Origin: an uncultured Caryophanales bacterium
GTDB lineage: Bacteria > Bacillota_I > Bacilli_A > RF39 > UBA660
Length of the DNA: 10,818 nt
Assembly: GCA_947169395.1 (NCBI GenBank)
Contig: CAMVPJ010000035.1
Location: 1 to 10,818 of the forward strand
Reading direction: 5' to 3'
This document shows, piece by piece, positions 6,591-10,818 of the stretch. The position numbers were made by a program, and so were the translations under genes. Positions within the stretch are counted from its first letter, which is position 1. The number at the start of each line of letters is the position of its first letter. The notes below the pieces were generated by a model that was given only the letters and a program-made list of their open reading frames with translations, was not told the DNA's origin and did not search any database.

Positions 6591-7505
6591 ATGTCTTTTA
6601 CAAGTAGAATAAAAAATGAATTAGTTGAATCAGAATTATCTAAGTTAGAACAACTATCAGAGTTATCGGGGTTACTTAAAAACTCTATTGATAGTAGTAG
6701 TAAACTTAATATAACTACAGAAAATGCAGCAATTGCTAGACTTATATTTAATAGACTAAAAAATAATTATGATGCACTAATTAGAGTATCTGTTAAAAAG
6801 GGTTATAATTATAATAAGAATTATATATATGGTCTTGAAGTATATAAGAATGTAGATAATATTATTAAAGACTTATCGTTAGATAGTATTGTTCCTAATA
6901 GTTATTTAATAGATGATGAAGATACTAAAAGAGCATATATTAGAGGGTTGTTTCTTGCATGTGGTAGTGTGAATGATCCTAAAACATCGCAGTATCATAT
7001 GGAGTTTTCATTTGATAACGAGGAGTATGCTAACTTTATTAATGATATATTAGATAGTTATAATCTTAATAGTAAGATATTAAAAAGAGATTCTAGGTAT
7101 ATTGTATATATAAAAGAGTCTGAAAAGATTACTGATTTTTTAAGAATTATTAAAGCTACTAATGCTCTTTTATATTATGAGAATATTAGAATATATCGTA
7201 ATCGTAATAATAAAATAAACAGAATTAATAATTGTGAACAAGCTAATGTAGATAAGATTATTCAAAGTGCGAAGAATCAAGTAGATGATATTAATTATAT
7301 TATAAAGAAAGATGCCTATGAATTACTTGATGAGAAAGTAAAAGAGGCAGCAGATTATAGATTAAAGTATCCTGAAGAATCTCTAACCGAGTTAAGTCGT
7401 ATTATGACTATGGAAACTGGTACTAGTATTACTAAGTCTGGATTACATCATAGGTTCAATAAGATAAAGTTACTAGCAGAAAGACTTAAGAGTAAAGAAA
7501 AATAA
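6591..7505 (+). CDS. whiA: WhiA, DNA-binding cell-division regulator
   Basis: WhiA-family proteins combine a LAGLIDADG homing-endonuclease-like fold without nuclease activity and a C-terminal helix-turn-helix. They regulate sporulation septation in actinobacteria and influence division and chromosome segregation in Firmicutes. The 304-aa sequence shows the N-terminal SFTSRIKNELVE block (2-13), the LAGLIDADG-like KRAYIRGLFLACGSVNDP (113-130), and the signature RNRNNKINRINNCEQANVDK (203-222). The C-terminal HTH is PEESLTELSRIM...SKSGLHHR-like, with ITKSGLHHRFNKI (280-292). The ATG has TAGGTGATT upstream, sharing the TAG stop of glmR. It is the last gene of the operon, and a strong terminator begins in its stop codon. 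Confidence 0.96.
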   Translation: MSFTSRIKNELVESELSKLEQLSELSGLLKNSIDSSSKLNITTENAAIARLIFNRLKNNYDALIRVSVKKGYNYNKNYIYGLEVYKNVDNIIKDLSLDSIVPNSYLIDDEDTKRAYIRGLFLACGSVNDPKTSQYHMEFSFDNEEYANFINDILDSYNLNSKILKRDSRYIVYIKESEKITDFLRIIKATNALLYYENIRIYRNRNNKINRINNCEQANVDKIIQSAKNQVDDINYIIKKDAYELLDEKVKEAADYRLKYPEESLTELSRIMTMETGTSITKSGLHHRFNKIKLLAERLKSKEK

Positions 7506-7547
7506 AACTATATTTTAGGTAATAACACCAAAAGATATAGTTTTTTT
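7505..7547 (+). terminator. Strong intrinsic terminator after whiA
   Basis: AAACTATAT (7505-7513) pairs with ATATAGTTT (7535-7543), and the stem can extend inward with one bulge to GGT (7518-7520) and ACC (7527-7529) around a short AATAAC loop. A run of seven T bases occupies 7541-7547. It closes the ychF-glmR-whiA operon. The AT-rich gap up to 7668 holds no gene, only a 7-bp palindrome at 7607-7622. Confidence 0.85.
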
Positions 7548-7606
7548 GTGTTTTTTCAATTTTACTTTTTTTGATGGATTACAATCTAGTAATTACAGAT
7601 AATAAG

Positions 7607-7622
7607 AATTTACTTGTAAATT
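7607..7622. repeat. 7-bp inverted repeat, possible operator upstream of rpn
   Basis: AATTTAC (7607-7613) and GTAAATT (7616-7622) are perfect inverted copies around TT, in the form of a small repressor or activator site. It lies about 47 nt upstream of the -35 of the rpn promoter. In DNA this AT-rich such a repeat could arise by chance. Confidence 0.3.
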
Positions 7623-7668
7623 ATAAAATATTGTTATTTTTATCGTGTTAAACTTGAAAAACTAATAT

Positions 7669-7697
7669 TTGCGTAATCTTTTTAGATTTGATATAAC
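7669..7697 (+). promoter_or_regulatory. Promoter of the rpn gene
   Basis: TTGCGT (7669-7674), a 17-nt spacer, then TATAAC (7692-7697) preceded by TG-A (TG at 7689-7690), giving an extended -10. The start would be near 7704, leaving a leader of about 34 nt with the ribosome binding site AAAGGAAGG. An in-frame TTG overlaps the -35, so it is not a plausible start codon. Confidence 0.5.
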
Positions 7698-7737
7698 TGA
7701 TGTGCTGCAGCAATTTTTGAAAGGAAGGATTGATGTT

Positions 7738-8643
7738 ATGAATAGTATAAAACCTAAACAAAGAGAAGGAAGTTTAAGAGGTATTCGTCTAGCTAAGGGA
7801 GAGGTAGTACCACTTATGTCAGATAATTTATTTAAGAAAGTTTATGTAGATACTGAACATTTAGAAAGACTTAATTATTTACTTTCAAGTATCCTTGATA
7901 AGGATGTTAAAGTAATAAAGATTCTTAATAATGAACTTATAGGTGATTATAGATTGAATCAGAAAAAATATGTAGATTTAGTTTGTAAGATAGGAGAGTT
8001 TGATTATGTTAATGTAGAGGTTAATACTGTCTATAATGCTTATGAGATAGATAGAAATGTTGAGTTTATATTTAGATTAGCATCTGCTAGTCATAAACCA
8101 GATAAAAAACTATCTAAAGAAGAAAGAGAAAGAATTAGAAAAGCTAAAAAGTATTATATTCAGATTAATTTAAATACAAAGAATACTAATAACAAACCAT
8201 ATGTTAGTTTTTCACTTAATGATGATGAAGATCCAAATTTTAAATTAACGAATATGGTAAAAATTATCAATATCAATGTTTCAACTTATAGAGATTTATG
8301 TTACAATAAAAACATAAATGAATTAAGTGACTTTGAGATTGCGGTTGGAATAATCGGCATTTATGAAGAGAAAATGTTAGAAAAAATTGGCAAGCGAAAT
8401 CAAGTCTTGAAAGGAATAAGTGATATTGTGAAGAAATATAGTTTTGAAGATGATGTAATAGTTGCTTATGACAGGGAAGAATTCTTAAAAGAAGCATATG
8501 AAGCAAATATTGAATATGCAGTTGCAGATGCAGTAGAAGAAACTACATTAGAAATTGCTAAGAAGATGAAAAAAGCTAATTATAAAGTAGATGATATTGC
8601 TAATATTACTGGATTAACCAAGGAACAAATAGATAAGATATAA
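7738..8643 (+). CDS. Rpn-family PD-(D/E)XK nuclease / putative transposase
   Basis: This 301-aa protein belongs to the Rpn (recombination-promoting nuclease) family, whose members nick or cut DNA and, in E. coli, promote RecA-independent recombination and antiphage defence. Start choice: the ATG at 7738 has AAAGGAAGG 9 nt upstream and removes an implausible TTG-started extension. Core motifs are the N-terminal MSDNLFKKVYVD block (27-38), the catalytic region YVDLVCKIGEFDYVNVEVN (78-96) with Asp80 and Glu94, and YYIQINLN (139-146). The C-terminal module AKKMKKANYKVDDIANITGLT (274-294) is typical of the family. The third catalytic position, usually Gln or Lys two residues after the Glu, is Asn96. 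Codon use changes around 8221-8490, with many more C-ending codons, which suggests a mosaic gene. It stands alone, with its own promoter and terminator. Identification to family is strong; activity is not shown. Confidence 0.88.
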   Translation: MNSIKPKQREGSLRGIRLAKGEVVPLMSDNLFKKVYVDTEHLERLNYLLSSILDKDVKVIKILNNELIGDYRLNQKKYVDLVCKIGEFDYVNVEVNTVYNAYEIDRNVEFIFRLASASHKPDKKLSKEERERIRKAKKYYIQINLNTKNTNNKPYVSFSLNDDEDPNFKLTNMVKIININVSTYRDLCYNKNINELSDFEIAVGIIGIYEEKMLEKIGKRNQVLKGISDIVKKYSFEDDVIVAYDREEFLKEAYEANIEYAVADAVEETTLEIAKKMKKANYKVDDIANITGLTKEQIDKI

Positions 8644-8663
8644 GTATGACTTATATTTTTTTT
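8636..8663 (+). terminator. Intrinsic terminator over the rpn stop codon
   Basis: Positions 8636-8644 (AGATATAAG) pair with 8650-8658 (CTTATATTT, one G-T pair) around the loop TATGA, and eight T bases run from 8656 to 8663. The stop codon TAA lies inside the left arm. Confidence 0.75.
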
Positions 8664-8691
8664 AAGAAATTTGTAGGAAAAAGAAGGAAAT

Positions 8692-8719
8692 TTGAAAGTT
8701 TTAACTAATAATATATATA
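8692..8719 (+). promoter_or_regulatory. Candidate promoter upstream of the histidine-phosphatase gene
   Basis: TTGAAA (8692-8697, five of six), a 16-nt spacer, then TATATA (8714-8719, four of six). The left arm of the inverted repeat at 8702-8749 fills the spacer and its right arm lies just past the predicted start, a layout typical of repressed promoters. A second possible -10, TATGAT at 8754-8759, lacks a good -35. Confidence 0.35.
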
Positions 8720-8749
8720 GAGGGAGATTAATACATTTATTATTAGTTA
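8702..8749. repeat. Perfect 12-bp inverted repeat
   Basis: TAACTAATAATA (8702-8713) and TATTATTAGTTA (8738-8749) are perfect inverted copies separated by 24 nt that include the purine-rich AGAGGGAGA. No T run follows, so it is not an intrinsic terminator. It could be a paired operator straddling the candidate promoter, or a leader-RNA hairpin. Confidence 0.5.
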
Positions 8750-8781
8750 TACTTATGATAAAATGTGAGGTGAGAGTTGTT

Positions 8782-8835
8782 GTGATAATTAATAATATGT
8801 TTAATCTTCCAAAGCAATCCCCCCTAATATTATAA
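8782..8835 (+). CDS. Possible 17-codon leader ORF
   Basis: A GTG start at 8782 has the ribosome binding site GAGGTGA 8 nt upstream, the same type used by the core genes. It opens a frame encoding MIINNMFNLPKQSPLIL. The TAA stop (8833-8835) overlaps the AAAGGAG site of the histidine-phosphatase gene, so translation could be coupled. It includes a run of six C bases, rare in this AT-rich DNA. I recognise no family. It may be a leader peptide or just a chance frame. An in-frame ATG at 8755 would give 26 residues but has no ribosome binding site. Confidence 0.25.
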   Translation: MIINNMFNLPKQSPLIL

Positions 8836-8847
8836 AGGAGAGTATAT

Positions 8848-9366
8848 ATGATTATAGTTGTAAGACATGGACAAACTGATTGGAATTTAGAAAAAAGATA
8901 TCAAGGTAGAATGGATATAGAATTAAATGGAACTGGTATTAAACAAGCAAAATATTTATCTTTGAAACTATCTAATATTAAGTTTGATAAAGTGTTTTCT
9001 AGTCCACTAAAACGTGCTTATGCTACCGCACAATTAATCACACATAATTCAATTATTACTGATGATAGAATAATTGAATTATGTAACGGAGTATTATAAG
9101 GTAAATTAAAAAGCGAAATAAAAGAGAGTATTGATTTCAATAGTCCTGATACTAAGTTAGGTATAGAAAACATAATTGATTTTAAAAGTAGAATATTTAA
9201 CTTTCTTGATGAGATTACAACTAAGTACAAAAATCAAAATATTCTTATAGTCACACATGCTGGAGTGAGTCTATATATAAGAGAATACTTTGAAGGTGTG
9301 TCTACTAATAATGATTATTCCCTTTATAAATTAGAGAATTGCGATTATTTAGAATATAATAATTAA
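8848..9366 (+). pseudogene. Histidine phosphatase (phosphoglycerate-mutase-like) interrupted by a stop codon
   Basis: The reading frame from the ATG at 8848 (ribosome binding site AAAGGAG, 7 nt upstream) encodes a histidine-phosphatase superfamily protein. It carries the catalytic RHGQTDWN motif (residues 5-12), NGTGIKQA (27-34) and FSSPLKRAYATAQ (50-62). An in-frame TAA at 9097-9099 stops it at 83 aa. The same frame then continues without a shift to a TAA at 9364-9366, with the second catalytic histidine in LIVTHAG (133-139 of a 172-aa whole). The stop falls inside the family's GxLEG motif: NGVL-stop-GKLKSE, where Glu (GAA to TAA, one base) is expected. No start codon serves the 3' half. This is a recent nonsense mutation or a sequence error. 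The intact protein would be close to full family length. The exact substrate cannot be told. Confidence 0.85.
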
Positions 9367-9389
9367 TATTCTAATTTAGAAAGGAATAT

Positions 9390-10595
9390 ATGAACATACT
9401 AAAGATTATCGCAAATTTTTTTGCACATAATAAAAACACATATCATAAAAAAGATATTGTGTGGGCTAAAAGATATAGTAGTGATATAGAAGAAGAATCT
9501 ATTCCACTAGGACATAGAGAGGGTCCTTACATAATAATAAGTAAGAAAAGAGGCAAGTATTATGCATTATCATGTACTGGTACAACTACTAATATATTTA
9601 ATAAGTACTTGCTTGATAAAGATAAATATTCACTAAATAAAGATAGTTATGTTTATTTAAGTAAAGTACATATATTAACAAATGATAGAATAATTAGAAA
9701 GATTGATACACTTGATAATTCAGATATGAATAGAATTATTAAAAGATTAATAGTATTAAATAATAAATATAAGAATAAAGAATTATCTAAAGTACTTAAA
9801 AAATCTAATTTCTATTATGATATTGGAGATATTATTAAGTATGATAATAAAACATTCTATGTATATGATTTAGATGAATATAACTTATATACACATCAAG
9901 TATATTATAGTATTAAAAGTAAACATATATTTATAATTAATGGTACTAGTTATGCTTTTAACTTTGAAAATACTAAAGTAATATCTTTAAAGAAAAGAAT
10001 TAAATTAACTGATATAGTTAAATTAGATTCACAAAGTTTTATTAATATTTATAAAAATAGATTCTTACGTGAATTAAAAGAAAAACATAGTATTGGTAAG
10101 GGTAAAATAATAAGTATAGATAATGATTACTATTATGTATATAATATTACTGAGAAGTATATTCATACTTATAGAGTATATTTAAATAAAGATAAAAGTA
10201 ATCATAAAATAAAGATTAGTAATAAAGTTTATTATACTAACTTTATACCTACTAAGTTTAGTGTAGAAGTAAGCGCTAAAGTAGTAGATATTGCATCTTT
10301 AAAGGAAAGAACTAAGATACAGAATAAAAAGAAATATATTAAAGGTAAACTAAGTAATATGCCTATTATATTAAGTGAATATAAGAGGCAAATGATTATA
10401 ATTAATCAAGATACATTAGATAAATATGTTATTACTAATAGATTAGGTAATACTATTACATATGTATCATTAAATGATAATAAAGTATATGAACATACAT
10501 TAAAAAATAGTATAGAGTTTAATTATAAGATATATGAAACTATGGATAACATAGAATTCTATAATATTACTAAAAGAATAGAAAAAAGAGATTAA
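9390..10595 (+). CDS. PemK/MazF-like domain protein with C-terminal repeats
   Basis: This 401-aa protein is not a close match to any named gene I know. Residues about 20-120 resemble the PemK/MazF toxin fold. KKDIVWAKRY (20-29) fits the first strand, GHREGPYIIIS (41-51) the conserved GxRPxxVV-type strand, YYALSCTGTTTN (57-68) the CTT/S region of MazF, and SYVYLSKVHIL...IRKIDTLDNSDMNRIIKRL (86-120) the last strands and helix. MazF enzymes are ribosome-independent mRNA interferases. The remaining 280 residues appear to hold three weakly similar units of about 55-60 residues (about 145-200, 235-291 and 330-390). Units one and two share a GDII/GKII...(T/Y)(F/Y)YVY...THQVY or HTYRVY pattern, and the third is more diverged. 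The whole is rich in Lys, Ile, Asn and Tyr with no signal peptide. The ribosome binding site AAAGGA lies 4 nt before the ATG. No antitoxin gene is adjacent. Confidence 0.75.
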   Translation: MNILKIIANFFAHNKNTYHKKDIVWAKRYSSDIEEESIPLGHREGPYIIISKKRGKYYALSCTGTTTNIFNKYLLDKDKYSLNKDSYVYLSKVHILTNDRIIRKIDTLDNSDMNRIIKRLIVLNNKYKNKELSKVLKKSNFYYDIGDIIKYDNKTFYVYDLDEYNLYTHQVYYSIKSKHIFIINGTSYAFNFENTKVISLKKRIKLTDIVKLDSQSFINIYKNRFLRELKEKHSIGKGKIISIDNDYYYVYNITEKYIHTYRVYLNKDKSNHKIKISNKVYYTNFIPTKFSVEVSAKVVDIASLKERTKIQNKKKYIKGKLSNMPIILSEYKRQMIIINQDTLDKYVITNRLGNTITYVSLNDNKVYEHTLKNSIEFNYKIYETMDNIEFYNITKRIEKRD

Positions 10596-10617
10596 AGGCT
10601 AGATTTTAATCTCTTTT
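10584..10617. terminator. Bidirectional hairpin terminator
   Basis: AAAAGAGATTAAA (10584-10596) and TTTAATCTCTTTT (10605-10617) form a perfect 13-bp stem with an 8-nt loop. It overlaps the stop codon of the upstream gene. On the plus strand the T run is only four bases. On the minus strand the stem ends in six T bases, so it would terminate better for a transcript coming from the right. Confidence 0.7.
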
Positions 10618-10618
10618 A

Positions 10619-10709
10619 ATGTACAACTATAATAAATAAAAAACCTATCATAGAAATTCGATATATATTATAAAAAATAAAAAATATGAGACAAACTATA
10701 GTTGTACAT
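10619..10709. repeat. 91-bp segment with perfect 13-bp terminal inverted repeats
   Basis: ATGTACAACTATA (10619-10631) is matched exactly by TATAGTTGTACAT (10697-10709) in inverted orientation, separated by 65 nt of almost pure A/T. It contains no coding frame of note. It could be a MITE-like element whose ends are the repeats, with AT flanking both sides as a trivial duplication, or the closing stem of an RNA. I do not recognise the ends as those of a named insertion sequence. Confidence 0.5.
10667..10694 (-). promoter_or_regulatory. Candidate minus-strand promoter inside the inverted-repeat segment
   Basis: On the minus strand TTGTCT (10694-10689), a 16-nt spacer and TATAAT (10672-10667) form a good vegetative promoter directed left. 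A transcript would start near 10660 and meet the hairpin at 10584-10617 in its stronger orientation, giving an RNA of about 78 nt. In DNA this AT-rich such matches occur by chance. Confidence 0.3.
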
Positions 10710-10748
10710 AAGCAATATACACTATTTAATAAATTATTGCAAGTATTT

Positions 10749-10776
10749 TTGATTAAAAATTAATAAAAAGTATGAT
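10749..10776 (+). promoter_or_regulatory. Candidate promoter for a gene beyond the right edge
   Basis: TTGATT (10749-10754), a 16-nt spacer, then TATGAT (10771-10776). A second TATGAT lies at 10782-10787. The remaining 30 nt are less AT-rich (TTCCAGGAAAATG near the end) and may start a leader or gene that continues outside the window. Nothing else is seen between 10710 and the end. Confidence 0.35.
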
Positions 10777-10818
10777 TATTCTATGATAATGTCTTAAGTG
10801 TTATTCCAGGAAAATGTC

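Noticed and set aside
7669..7737. TTG start extending rpn by 23 residues
   Set aside because: The TTG lies in the probable -35 element, has no ribosome binding site, and the extension does not look like the family N-terminus; the ATG at 7738 has AAAGGAAGG in the right place.
8273..8506. 77-codon open frame on the minus strand
   Set aside because: Antisense to rpn, with a composition (His, Leu, Gln-rich) typical of a reverse-strand shadow and no ribosome binding site I could support.
9097..9099. Recoding or readthrough of TAA in the phosphatase gene
   Set aside because: TAA is the ordinary stop of most genes here and no recoding structure is evident; a nonsense mutation is simpler.
9018..9230. 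70-codon open frame on the minus strand
   Set aside because: Antisense to the disrupted phosphatase gene, whose motifs on the plus strand are clear.

Overview
The window is very AT-rich DNA from a low-GC Gram-positive bacterium (Bacillota). Codons are strongly biased to A/T endings, ribosome binding sites are strong (AGGTGATT or AAGGAG), and promoters of the vegetative type can be read by eye. The set of genes (Soj/ParA, Spo0J/ParB, an MscS channel, a DUF951 zinc-ribbon protein, YchF, GlmR/YvcK, WhiA) is that of Bacilli and relatives, where parAB-mscS-DUF951-ychF is a conserved origin-proximal cluster. Every tryptophan codon I looked at is TGG, no gene contains TGA, and none stops at TGA. This fits the standard bacterial code with TGA little used. 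I infer an uncultured, possibly gut-associated Bacilli or Mollicutes-related lineage, but the genus cannot be read from the sequence.

Region 1 (about 90-4272) is a tight plus-strand operon: parA, parB, mscS, a 60-aa DUF951 gene and an AbgT-family transporter. It starts at an extended -10 promoter, its genes overlap or nearly abut, and it ends in a weak hairpin over the abgT stop codon. The transporter sits between DUF951 and ychF, which are neighbours in many Bacilli. Region 2 (4258-4522) is an intergenic gap with an apparently self-contained small RNA of about 93 nt: its own extended -10 promoter, an 8-bp closing stem and an intrinsic terminator. A separate promoter for ychF follows. Region 3 (4523-7547) is the ychF-glmR-whiA operon, coupled by stop codons built into ribosome binding sites and closed by a strong terminator. 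The usual glmR neighbour rapZ is absent.

Region 4 (about 7550-10818) looks accessory. It holds an Rpn-family PD-(D/E)XK nuclease gene with its own promoter and terminator, a possible 17-codon leader ORF, a histidine-phosphatase gene broken by one in-frame TAA, and a 401-aa protein. That protein has an N-terminal PemK/MazF-like domain followed by what look like three degenerate internal repeats. At its 3' side lie a 13-bp hairpin that terminates better on the minus strand, a 91-bp segment bounded by perfect 13-bp inverted repeats, a minus-strand promoter candidate inside it, and a plus-strand promoter candidate running off the right edge.

The core half concerns chromosome segregation (ParA/ParB), osmotic protection (MscS), ribosome-associated regulation (YchF), and cell-wall precursor and division control (GlmR/WhiA). 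The accessory half has nuclease- and toxin-like genes. The best candidates for something undescribed are the small RNA upstream of ychF and the MazF-like repeat protein. No tRNA, rRNA, CRISPR array, complete insertion sequence or convincing parS site was seen.
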